This document shows positions 32,110 through 41,849 of a stretch of 57,102 bases of DNA, piece by piece. The notes under the pieces are model-generated. The model ran no database searches. It was given only the letters and a program-made list of their open reading frames with translations, and was not told the DNA's origin. Source of the DNA: Symbiodinium natans (lineage: Eukaryota; Sar; Dinophyceae; Suessiales; Symbiodiniaceae); contig CAJNDS010002448.1 in NCBI GenBank assembly GCA_905221605.1, forward strand, positions 302,501 through 359,602. The letters run 5' to 3'. The stretch's first letter is position 1. The number at the start of each line of letters is the position of its first letter. A program made the translations under genes and the position numbers.

Positions 32110-34205
32110 GCTGCTGATGATGATGCGAACGCAGATGAAGCCTCACGTCCGAATAGCACTCCCCTCCCCTATGTAAAACACAAAGGCATGAACGCTCCCT
32201 CATGTCGGCACCGGGCGGGTCTTCAATATGTCCGGCCAAAGAGCTCGTACGAGAGAACTGCCATGATGAAAGAGGAATGGAAGACAACGGAGCTGGTGCT
32301 ACCTTCGGAATCACCAACTTGGATTGGGGTTTCGATTCTGAAGCACGCGGAATTCTGCAGTTGTGAAAGCTTGTTGGCTGTCTCTTCTGATCCCTTTTGC
32401 ATTCTTGCACGGGATTGAAAAGCAGCAGGTTGCCGCCGGAAGGGGTCTCCGTCTCCAGGGGGAAACATGAGGACTGCCAATGACTGACATCTGAGTGCCA
32501 CCTCAGGCGTGGAAATATTTAGGCTTTGTCTCCTGGGATTTGCTCGGCACCCTTTTCCAACAGAAGGAATTGACATCTGATGTTTCGTGCATCTAAACTG
32601 ATTATATGGCAACTTCAGCCCAAAATTCTACTGCCCCTTGTTGGGCTGCGAGGCTTCCAAGCCTGAGCCCTTTCAAGCCACAAAGTCTGCTGCAAACTCC
32701 TTCAGGAAATCGCAGTCGGGGGAGAGCTTTTGGCCGGAAACTTGAGTTCTCCAGGACCGCTATGGTCTGTTGAGCCCAGCAATGGTTCACAAGACGATAG
32801 AAGCTTGCTCCTTGATTCATGCACCTAAGGACATCTCGACACTCGGATGCAACATGTTGGAGACTGAACGACCCTCTAGATGAACGCCAGCTGGACACCG
32901 TCAATCTCAAGCTCGTCCCTAAACCCGAAACCCGAAACCCGAAACCCTAAAACCTAAACCCTATGACTCCTATGACACCTTGCAAGGCGCTGTCCTACGG
33001 CACAGGAATCGAAGAACCCCACCGAGATGCTGAGCGGAAGGTGTGCCGCTGGAAGATATGCCCAGCTAAAGGACACGTACCTTGGGGGGGTATTAGGGTT
33101 TAGGGTTTTAGGGGGTTTGGGGTTTAGGGCTTTTGGTTTGGGGTTTGGGGGTTTATGGTTTGGGGTTGAAGGGTTTTGGGGTGCCGGCGGGAGTATCCCA
33201 GCATTTTGCCTGCTCCCACATACATGTTTTGATTCACATAGCTGGCCTCTACACCTTGATACTTCATGTCCGGGTCAGTTGACGGATGGCCAGATTGGCC
33301 TGGGACTTTTCAAGTATCCAACAAATTCGGCATGTCCTTGTTCCATAGGTCGTCCCCACCAAAGAGCCCGAAAAAACTCAGGCCCCTGAAGACCTGAGAG
33401 CCACCCTTAAGCGTATAAAGTCTCGCCAGCCCAGCAGCAACGTCCCCATGATCAGTCCCACTGCGATCAGTGGTGCAGACTCAGCCAGGGGACGCTCCTG
33501 GCAATTACTTTGTTGAGCTTGGTGGCAGTGTTAGGAACAACTTTGCAGGCTCCCGGTCTTTTCGCACAAAGCAGTTCAAGTGGAAAGGAGCCCCAGCTTT
33601 ATGAGGCACGGGTATCTACAGTAACAACTGAATTCCAAGATTATACTCCACGCCAGATGCCAACCCACAACCGTAACCGTGGCAATCGTAACGGTAGTAA
33701 TCTCACCCAACCGGTCTTCCAAGGCCGATGGACTCGCGTCGTTTCCCCCTCTGGAAGTCTTGAAAACAGCAGAACTCAAGCAGTGTGCAGCCTGATACCC
33801 ACCTGAGTTTTCAAACCCTAAGCCCGAAACCCTAAACCCTAAACTTTAGCCCCTAAACCCTCAACCCTAAAAACCCTACACGAAACAGCTCGAGAGGGAA
33901 GCCCGAGTGAGCGACGTCCACGCAGCCTTGCAACTACTCGTCTGGGCCGTTCACCCAGGCACATTCTTTGCCAGAAAGGCGGGCTGGCTTCGGTTGATTC
34001 AGAGTGCCGGAGGCTTGTCCACCATAAATCTCATCTAGGTTGGCCCTGTAACACCTCTGAGAAAATCATCCTACAAAGCATGCTCCTCTTGAAGTGCAAA
34101 GTATCCCCAGGGCCTACCTATATAGTCACGAAAAAATGGGAATTCAAAGATTCCACCTGGCAGAGATATCGCAGTCCGGATTGATTCATTGATTCGGTCG
34201 GCGCC
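32110..34205. other. stretch with weak coding signals only
   Basis: Minus-strand frames at 32223-32612 (129 codons) and 32602-32910 (102 codons) and a plus-strand frame at 33510-33806 (98 codons, with a hydrophobic start LLSLVAVLGTTLQAPGLFAQ) are open. None has a recognisable domain and all are contradicted by open frames on the other strand. A short run of GGTTTAGGG/GGGGTTTGG motifs lies at about 33095-33180, and CCCTAAA-type motifs lie at about 32915-32965 and 33805-33880. Confidence 0.4.
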
Positions 34206-35108
34206 TCACTCCACGATGTCGATCTTCGGCGCCTCAGTCTGGGACGGGGGGCCCAGGTCGATGTCTTTCGTGATGCCGGTGAAGTCCATCTTGCCGTTCA
34301 GGAGGTCGTTGGCGATCTGCTGCACGTCCAGGTTCCCCACATCAATCTTGCTGATGGCTTGCTCCACACGGCCGATGATCCTGGTGGCGCCGTCACTGGC
34401 CGAGTCTGCCAGCTGGTGAACCCTGGCTTTGTCGGAGATCTTGCGAGCCGCCATCTCCAAAGCCTCCAGGAGCTTACCCTCCTTGCCCCGGAGCTTCAGC
34501 AATTCACTCTCGAGACGCTTCACGCCCTCCCTCACGGTGGCATTTCGTGGCAAGGGATTCGGGGACTTTCGTCGGAATTCCGCCCGCAGCTCATCCGTCT
34601 TCACGCTCCTCACAATCTCAATGCCATCATTGGACATCGTTGACAACCATCCATTGATAGGCTTTGTGATGCGAACCCTCCGGCCCCTCACTTCAGAGAC
34701 GTAGATCCGCGTGTCCTGCCTCACCACCGCAACCTTCTTGGACTCAGGGCTGTGGGCCTCGCGGACGACCGCATTGGTGACACATTTGGCCCAGCCAACT
34801 TCAAGTTCTGTCATACCCGGAAACAAGGGGTATATCGTCTCATCCAGCATGGTCTCCTTGTGGCGATGCACTTCGGCTGGGTATGCGGGGGTCGTGAGCT
34901 GGGGCAGCGCCACAGCGACGCACGCAGCGCATGCCGCGCCCGCGAGGAGCAGGGAGGCCACCGCAATGCGACGCGCTGTGCGCACCTCACGGCGTGCTTG
35001 CTCCAAGATGTCCACGTGCTGCATGTCCCCATCACTGACCTCCTGCGCTCGTGAGAGCAGCTCCTGCTCGGAAGGCGGCGCCCCACTCATCTGGCCTCCG
35101 GGTGCCAT
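34206..35108 (-). CDS. single-span membrane protein with SH3-like segment
   Basis: This is an uninterrupted 300-codon frame, ATG at 35108 to TGA at 34206, and the strongest gene in the window. Residues 1-45 are hydrophilic. Residues about 48-69 form one hydrophobic Ala/Leu/Val helix (VASLLLAGAACAACVAVALP) after an Arg-rich stretch, which suggests a signal anchor with the C-terminal part across the membrane. Residues about 125-168 (RIYVSEVRGRRVRITKPING then WLST) resemble an SH3-like fold: GR-V-I--P--GW is a recurrent pattern in alveolate proteins. Residues about 192-225 are charged and heptad-like, a probable coiled coil, and the tail is acidic. No catalytic motif is visible. No intron is needed, so it may be an intronless or retroposed gene. 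The start is chosen as the first ATG; a second lies at residue 7. Function is unknown. Confidence 0.8.
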   Translation of the reverse strand: MAPGGQMSGAPPSEQELLSRAQEVSDGDMQHVDILEQARREVRTARRIAVASLLLAGAACAACVAVALPQLTTPAYPAEVHRHKETMLDETIYPLFPGMTELEVGWAKCVTNAVVREAHSPESKKVAVVRQDTRIYVSEVRGRRVRITKPINGWLSTMSNDGIEIVRSVKTDELRAEFRRKSPNPLPRNATVREGVKRLESELLKLRGKEGKLLEALEMAARKISDKARVHQLADSASDGATRIIGRVEQAISKIDVGNLDVQQIANDLLNGKMDFTGITKDIDLGPPSQTEAPKIDIVE

Positions 35109-35109
35109 A

Positions 35110-35870
35110 ACTTAAGGACTGCAGGGCACTAAGCAATAAAAACCTTCTCGAGCCAGGAACTCTGCGCAGCACATCTCGGAATCTGGGTGGCCGCGCTGCG
35201 CTTGCCCGAACTGGAGGGCGCAAGACTTGTTTCATGCAAGGACATCATCATCTGCAGAGTCCAAACAGAATGGTCCAGAAAGAACGAGGCATGAATGCTA
35301 CAGACACCCACGGGGCCTGGACCAAGTTGACGACACGATTTCCGGCAAGCCATCTGCCAGCTGTGCGGCACCAAACTTCGAGAACCTTTTGAGAGTCTGC
35401 ATGGGGGCGGGGGGGGGGGGATGATCTAAAGCAGGGCCCTTAATTGCAGGGTCTGTTTAAGAGGGCCCAAGTTCAGAACACCTCCTGTGGCTTCTTGCGT
35501 CTTGGCATTCCGATCGTAATAGGTGACATGCCGCAAGGTTCCCGGGACTTGCGAGGCCTTTGTACGATCCCGCAGAATCTGCATGGGTAAAGCTTTCGGC
35601 CTTTTGTGGCAGAAGACAGGATATGGCGTCTCAGGGCGCGGCAGCTGCAACGAAATGGTCCAAATTCTGCTCAAACTTTTCCTTCGGTGTCATAGCAGGA
35701 ACTTGCAAAACACTTGGGGGGGTGCAGGTCAAATCGGGTTCAGCACTCCAGTGTAGCGGCCGAGTTATGAACTGCCCTCTCCCTCCTCATTGCTGCAGCC
35801 AAAGCCCTTAAGCAGCAAATCAACTTGTCAAGCCCATGCAAGCCTAAATCCTAAACCCTGAACTCAACTG
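35110..35870. other. gap without a supportable gene
   Basis: This holds the upstream side of the 300-codon minus-strand gene. I see no TATA-like promoter. A run of 11 G lies at 35410-35420, and a GGGCCCTTAATTGCAGGGTC string at about 35436 resembles family 6 interior sequence. Short frames on both strands overlap. Confidence 0.45.
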
Positions 35871-35884
35871 AAACAAGCACCCTC

Positions 35885-36363
35885 AATCCCCTAAACCCTA
35901 AACCCTAAACCCTAAACCCGAAACCCTAAACCCTAAACATGGAATGCGGCCCTGGAGGCCACGGCCGGGGGCCGGCGCGCGACCAGGGCGTCGAGCGACT
36001 CTCTCGTCGTGGGGCCATGGACCTTCCAAGCCTGCCGGACGGCCCCCTGATTCCTAAACCCTAAACCCTAAACCCTAAAACCCTAAACCCTCAACCCTAA
36101 ACCCTAAACCCTCAACCCTAAAACCCTAAAACCCTAAAACCCCAAGCCCTAAACCCCACACCCTCAACCCTAGACCCTAGCAAAGGTCCCAAAAGGGCCC
36201 CTGCAAGTCTTTAGACTCTGAGATGAAGGCTGCCAGAGTCGAGACTTCGGGGCTCTGGGCTCAAGGGTCGTGATTTGCCACGCTCACACCCGAACTGAAC
36301 CCCAACATGGGTTTAGGGTTTAGGGTTTAGGGTTTAGGGTTTAGGATTTAGGGTTTAGGATTT
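35885..36363. repeat. cluster of three telomeric tracts
   Basis: CCCTAAA units at 35888-35940, about 115 bp of unique sequence, CCCTAAA/CCCTAAAA/CCCTCAA units at 36054-36176, about 134 bp of unique sequence, then TTTAGGG units at 36311-36363. The middle tract mixes 7-bp and 8-bp units. Confidence 0.9.
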
Positions 36364-38200
36364 AAAACCCTACAGTCCTAAACCCTAAAAGGCCTAAACC
36401 CTTACAATGCTAACACCCTAAGGGCCCCCTAAAACCCCAAAGCTTTAGGCCTCCCCAACAACCCACAAACCTTGAATCCCCAAAAGAAACTGCCAGCATG
36501 GGCAATTGTACCCTATGACCCCTTAATTAGAAAGGCCCTTTGCAGGATCGACAATGGGGAAAGCCAAATCCCTAGACCCTAACCCTAAACCCGTACCTAT
36601 ATCGTATATACTTGGGCCCTAAAGCTGCTCCACAGGAAACCCTTTAGGGATGAGAGGGCTGAATAGCCCATCCTGGTACGGCCAGTCTAGCCAAGTTGCT
36701 GCCCACTTGCTCTGGACGCCACCCTCGCAAGGCGCACGGGTCGGTTCAGGTTTGGGGTTTAGGGCTTCGGGTAAGAATCTTCAGGGAGCCCCATATGCCC
36801 CTGAATTGGGGTAGGTACCATCCAAGCTACAACAAGGCGAATCGTATTTCAAAGCATTTTGAAGTACAAGGCACCTCGCAGCCTGTCGTAGGGGTATAGC
36901 ACCCTAAACCCTAAACCCTAAACCCTACATCCCGGGGTACAGGGGCTCCTCGAGATTCCTCAAGTCTCGACGTACTTGAGGATTTTTCCGAACTTGTGCT
37001 GCCGAGGGTCCTTGACCTGCTGGCAGAAAGCCGCCAGTCGCTGCTTCACCTCATCCTGAGCGTGCGTCCGGATTCTGGAGCTTTTGAACTATCCCTCCTC
37101 CAACCCTAAACCCTAAACCCACCCTAAAGTCTATAGCAAATGCGGCCCCGTGTTTTCTTTGTTGGGGGTGTCCCAGCAGGTGACCATAGTTTGGAGAACT
37201 GACTCTCTGCTTTCGAAGAGAGGCTAGTCGCTTAGGGTTCAGGCTTCCAGGATTGCGACACAACAGTCTGCGCAAGCCAAGTTTCGCTGTTCGGCATCCA
37301 CTCGCCTGCGCAGTCCTCAAAACAGAAGCTCAGAGGCAGCAACCCACATGCGAATGAAGCCACAACTCTTCCGAAGCCCATAATGGACCTTTACCAAGAC
37401 CCAAACCCCGAGCTCAGGTAAGTCCTGCTGCCAAAGCATGTTCCTCAGCCACAGACTGCTCGAAGGATCTTGTGCGGCCCTTAAGGTGAAGGCACACAAA
37501 TCTCTCACTCTCCTGGGGTGAACTGAAGTGTATTCCCCAAGGTAAACTCGAACCACTGCAGGGCTTAGTCTATCACAGGGCTGCATTTTCGCTGGCCCTC
37601 CGACTTATTTCTGGCACTGAAACTCGCATGAGCGCCGAAGACATCTAATCTTCATCACAGCTGCATGCTACAGTGCTTGAGCCAGTGACCAGAAGCAGGG
37701 GCCAGCGCAGCATCTTGACTCGTAGCTTAGGGATCCTCCGCTAGAAGCCTTGAACCCAGAGGTCGGAGCGGCATAAGCCGAAGTCATCTCGAAGCCCCCT
37801 TCCCCCCTGAAAAAGCCTATTTTGTGACTCAGGGTTCTCTCTTGACATGCAATGAATGAACTACTTGAAACCAGGAACCCAAGCGAGGAAGACAGCAGCG
37901 GCAGGCTGCTGTACATCTTTCCGAGCTTTCTGCTGGCAAGAAGCATTTGCTTCTGAGAGCTCTTGTATCTCTCATGAACACCGCGCGGGAAGCCCCCACA
38001 GGCTCTGCAAGCATCCTTTACAGGCAATATAAAAAAAGAAGGCAGTGCATGTTTGGGGTAGGCGTGACACGTGTTTGCCGGGAATTCAGTTTCATGACGG
38101 CATAACGCAGCTTCACTGGCACTCTAAAACCCCCCATACGGCCCTGCGACCTAAGCCTTGTAGTTCAGAGGACTCTCTGGTGCGAACAGAGCTGGAGGGT
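36364..38200. other. stretch without a supportable gene
   Basis: Short telomeric motifs occur at 36370-36420, 36570-36590, 36900-36930 and 37100-37125. Frames of 60-119 codons on the minus strand (37051-38027) show no domain and are mirrored by plus-strand frames or stops. Confidence 0.45.
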
Positions 38201-38210
38201 TGAGACCTGC

Positions 38211-38798
38211 CTACAGGAGACCTCCGACTGCCAACACCAAAACCAATACCACTGGAATTACCAAGACGAAGAAACCAATTACGAACGCTACAAGAGCCAC
38301 ACACATCGGTAGTTGGGGGGTGTGCAGTGGATGGATGATCCGGGTAAGATACCCATGTCTCGTCCGCTTCAAGAAATGGGAGTGTTGGGGTGGGAGGTTT
38401 AGGGTTTCTTTGCTTTTGGGTTTAGGGGGGATGCAGGGGCCTGAACAGAGGTGCACGGCCGTGTTCTGTCCGGCAATGAGCATCAGCCGGCCCTGCAACT
38501 TTGGCGTGGCCAAACTGGGACATTTGCGTGAACCTGGCGGTCTATTCATCGCTGTCGGATTCTCCGTGGTGGTCAATCTGTGGCCCTCAATCCTGTCACC
38601 GTTTCTCGTACACACTGCGAGTTCACCACCTGTGCGTGCACGTGGCGGGTGAGCTCCGGTCATTGAAGGCCCAGAAACCACCACAGGACCAGAAGAACTG
38701 GACACTGAGAGCATGAAAGCTGCAATGCCTCCAGTGTGCACAACTTCTGGCTCAGGAACTGTCAGCAGTCGCGCAATCGTCACCCATCCTGTACACAC
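38211..38798 (-). CDS. possible membrane-protein segment
   Basis: The minus strand is open for 195 codons but has no ATG near its 5' end; the first Met is near residue 29. The start reads as structured protein (GWVTIARLLTVPEPEVVHTG) and the last 30 residues are strongly hydrophobic (VALVAFVIGFFVLVIPVVLV), then stop. The middle is Pro/Arg-rich and could be an intron, giving two exons at about 38690-38798 and 38211-38307. The plus strand over 38660-38800 is also open with an acidic protein-like frame, so direction is not settled. It directly follows the segment at 38780-39010 on the same strand. Confidence 0.28.
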   Translation of the reverse strand: MCTGWVTIARLLTVPEPEVVHTGGIAAFMLSVSSSSGPVVVSGPSMTGAHPPRARTGGELAVCTRNGDRIEGHRLTTTENPTAMNRPPGSRKCPSLATPKLQGRLMLIAGQNTAVHLCSGPCIPPKPKSKETLNLPPQHSHFLKRTRHGYLTRIIHPLHTPQLPMCVALVAFVIGFFVLVIPVVLVLVLAVGGLL

Positions 38799-39010
38799 TT
38801 GACACAGGCCGTTGCAAATCCCATGACGGCCCCCATAGGACCACCGGCGAGGATGTAGCCTGCGCGTGGGAGCTGTTTCTTAACAATCCAGGTAGTCGCC
38901 CCCATGCAGGGACTGCCTTGAAACACCATCATCCCTACAAAAATCAAATCCAACCCAAGGGTGCCAAGCATTTTCTGAGCCAACCCTCCGGCTCCAGACA
39001 TACTAAATGG
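38780..39010 (-). CDS. possible exon of a membrane protein
   Basis: This minus-strand segment lies inside a 191-codon open frame. It reads GLAQKMLGTLGLDLIFVGMM, then a loop with KKQLPR, then AGYILAGGPMGAVMGFATA, ending CVKCVQDG and TGA. Two hydrophobic stretches separated by a basic loop fit a polytopic membrane protein. An AGG acceptor lies just upstream (CCGGAG|GG at about 39003), and GGATGG|GTGACG at its end could be a donor. The upstream part of the open frame (39010-39355) looks non-coding. I recognise no transporter family. Confidence 0.32.
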   Translation of the reverse strand, partial: PFSMSGAGGLAQKMLGTLGLDLIFVGMMVFQGSPCMGATTWIVKKQLPRAGYILAGGPMGAVMGFATACVKCVQDG

Positions 39011-39429
39011 GGCACCCCCCCAAATTGGGGAGGGGGGGCTCCCCCGAACAATTACCCAAAGAAAAAACACAGGCCAAATCCTCGTTTTAAGAACACCCCC
39101 CGGAAAGGACCCCCAAACTTCAAGAAAAACATCAAAATGCGCTCTGAATTCGAACCCCAGGCCGACCCCTTGCTGGGCCTGTCGCGGAGAAGGCCGCCAT
39201 CCGTGTGACGTCGCGGATGAGTTGCAAGATTCGGGATTGGGACTTCCTGGCATTCTCGGTGGTTGAAGGAGCTCGGGGGTTCGAAGGAGTTTGGGGGTGG
39301 AGTCCAAAAAGTAACAGAGAAACATGATGCATCGTGCATCGCAACTTGGGGTCATGGCCTGGGGGGGCTACCCAGGCTCCCTATGCCTATACCCTCTTCT
39401 TAAAACTCACACAACGATGATGGGCACCG

Positions 39430-39531
39430 CTTGGGATGTTCCCCCTCAGACAAAAACAGTCCTTAGGGATTAGAGTAAGGGGTACCATAATCCCTATTCA
39501 GGACTGCTTGTATAAGGGGGAACATCCCAAG
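39430..39531 (+). mobile_element. MITE-like family 2, intact copy
   Basis: A perfect 17-bp terminal inverted repeat, CTTGGGATGTTCCCCCT, bounds 102 bp. An exact 6-bp duplication GCACCG flanks the element at 39424-39429 and 39532-39537. The interior has a second inverted pair (ACAGTCCTTAGGGATTA and TAATCCCTATTCAGGACTG), so the whole element can fold into one long hairpin. Confidence 0.88.
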
Positions 39532-39570
39532 GCACCGCCCTAAACTCGAAACCCTAAACTTCAAACGCTA

Positions 39571-39812
39571 CACCCTAAACCCTAAACCCTAAACCCTAAA
39601 CCCTAAACCCTAAAGAGACTCCGGTTGCAGGATGTTGGTGCCGTCCTCGGGCGCTTCGCCTCAGGTAGGGGCATCTCGGCCGGCCGCTTCCTGCGAGTCC
39701 TTGGGCTGCTCTTCGCTCGGGTGAGGACTGGCTTCAGCTAGGGTTTGGGGTTTGGGGTTTGGGGCTTAGGGCTTAGGGCTTAGGGTTTAGGGTTTAGGGT
39801 TTAGGGTTTAGG
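39571..39812. repeat. outward-facing telomeric pair around about 124 bp
   Basis: CCCTAAA units at 39571-39614, unique sequence, then a G-strand tract at 39739-39812. The G tract starts with TTTGGGG and CTTAGGG variants before becoming exact TTTAGGG. Confidence 0.88.
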
Positions 39813-40085
39813 ACCAGGAGGGTCGAGAAGTTTCTGTTTAGGTTCGCTGTTTAGACCATCGAAAAACACCCACCCACCCGGAGTTCCCATAACATTAAGA
39901 AATACAAAATCTCTTCTTATTATGCTGGCTCAACAACAACACGAATAGGGTTCGCAAGGGTTTAGGGTCTCAAGGGTTTAGGGTTTCACGGATTTTTGGG
40001 GTCTCAAGGGTTTAGGGGCTCAAGGGTTTATGCAAGTGGTCCTGCGGACGATCCATGCGAGAGGAGGGCACAAGGGTTTAGGGGC

Positions 40086-40360
40086 TCACGGCCGGGCCTT
40101 GCCCACCTTGCCCACCTTGCCCACGAATTTTTGGGCCTTGCCCACGAATATTTGGGCCTTGCCCAGGAATTTTTGGGCCTTGCCCAGGAATTTTTGGGCC
40201 TTGCCCAGGAGTTTTTGGGCCTTGCCCAGGAGTTTTTGGGCTTGCCCACGAATTTTTGGGCCTTGCCCATGAGTTTTTGGGCCTTGCCCACGATTTTTTT
40301 TGGGCCTTGCCCACGAATCTTTGGGCCTTGCCCACGAATATTTGGGCCTTGCCACACGAA
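40086..40360. repeat. 21-bp minisatellite, about 12 units
   Basis: Units of the type TTGGGCCTTGCCCACGAATTT repeat with CAGGAATTT, CAGGAGTTT and CACGAATAT variants. Because the unit is a multiple of three, several frames stay open on both strands, giving periodic proteins (for example AQEFLGL repeats or ARPKNSW repeats). GGGC/GCCC inside each unit can pair. I treat the frames as by-products of the repeat. Confidence 0.9.
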
Positions 40361-40399
40361 CCCACGAATACCATTAAGGTTTAGAATTATATGGTAGGA

Positions 40400-41740
40400 G
40401 AGGTTTAGGGTTTCAGGGCTTCAGTTTCGCGACTAGGGTTTCGGGCTGAGGGTTTAGGGGCTCCATCCCAGTACGTCGAAACTTCACAGCATTACAGCAT
40501 TGCACATTGCAAGGCCCAAGGCTCTCAGGCCCTCCCCCTCCCCGCGCCCCCCCCCAACCCCTAAACCCACAATGCCCCCCCCCCCCCTTTTAACCCCACC
40601 TTAAAAAGAAAAGGCAAGACCCCTGCAGGCCCCAGAGAATCAAGCTACCCCTAAGCCGCCCAGGAGATCTCCTTAGAGCCCTGCAAGGGCCGAGCATGTT
40701 GTGACTTTACATGAGAGGCCAGCGCTTCAGGGTGGCACCTGCTCTCGTTGTTACGACTATTAGCTTCAAGCATGCTATGGTACTCACATACTATGTGGAA
40801 TTATGTTGTAATACTTGATATGCTGCAGCCGGGCATCTTCGGGCGTCGCGGGCTTGGCGGTTGCGGCACGGGTGTGTCTTCCTCGTTCCTGAAGTTCAAA
40901 TGGGAATCCTGGTCTTGTAATCAGCATTGAGTATTCTTCCAGCACTGACCTACTAATACGGGGGGAAATTTAGATTCCCCAATGGGGTCGTACTAAATCA
41001 GGATTTCGGGCCAGGGCTGTGACCGCGCTGCTGTCAAAAGTATCACATGCTTCGCTTCAAGACAACTGATACAAAGGACCAGGCGAAGATATCATGAGAT
41101 TTGAGGCCCGACCCCTGAAAGGCAACATCCACGCATCTGACCGTTAAGGCCAACTTGTGTCTTTCGGGTTGCCAACTAGGTGGGCGCTTCGGGCCCGCCC
41201 CCCCAACACCTCCAAACCCGAAAACAGCACAGAGCCCTCTGAAGCCGGTTTTTTCAGGTTTCTGACAACCGGGCACGAAGACCCTCTCAAGCAGAAAGAG
41301 GAGAATCGCAAAATAGGCCAGCCATCCCAAGCAACAGCCAACCCCTGTTGCTTGAAGGTTCGTGGGTCGTCAGAAGTTGGGATAGAAGTAACCAATACCT
41401 CTCGACTTCTAGATACCCACGTACCTTCATGTAAGCCCCCACATATGAACCTTCGTGCAAACCCCCCTCCCCCCCTTGGACCGCCAAGTAGTGCCGAGCA
41501 GCGTGGCCGGGAGGTGGTCAGAAGGAGCTTCCGGAAGCAAGGGCGGCCTGAAAGGCTCTTTGGGAAGACTCAGGGTTCAAGGTTCGCTTTTCTTTTCTTG
41601 TTTTTCCGCATGATTTGTTTTTTCTTCTTCTATTTGTTCAAGGGTTTTGGGCGGAGGTCTGTAAGGGCCATTTAGGAATAAGAGTGCTGGGCATCAGGGA
41701 AGGGGCTCAAGGTTGCGAGGGGGTCTCGCGCTGCATAAGG
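40400..41740. other. stretch without a supportable gene
   Basis: C-rich runs at about 40535-40590. The plus-strand frame at 41157-41675 (172 codons) and minus-strand frames at 41043-41487 overlap with no domain in either. No splice pattern stands out. Confidence 0.45.
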
Positions 41741-41743
41741 TTT

Positions 41744-41847
41744 ACAACTATTTGCTAAGAAGCACCCAAAAGCATATTCTTCCCCTATTTGGCGAATGTA
41801 GGGGGATTGTTTTCTGTGTTTTTGGAGGTTCTTAAGCAAACTGTAGT
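41744..41847 (-). mobile_element. MITE-like family 5, copy d
   Basis: The left end AACTATTTGCTAAGAAGCAC and the right end GAGGTTCTTAAGCAAACTGT are imperfect inverted repeats. The core CATATTCTTCCCCTATTTGG matches copy b at 27807. Confidence 0.6.
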
Positions 41848-41849
41848 CA

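Noticed and set aside
35139-35159. A string upstream of the 300-codon gene (minus strand ...TTCCTGGCTCGAG) resembling the end of the dinoflagellate spliced leader
   Set aside because: It matches at about 13 of 21 positions. By a rough binomial estimate dozens of such matches are expected in both strands of a window this size, so it is not evidence of a relict leader.
37677-37685. TGGCTCAAG on the minus strand, identical to the last 9 bases of the spliced leader
   Set aside because: A 9-mer match is expected with fair probability by chance, the preceding bases do not match, and no good reading frame follows.
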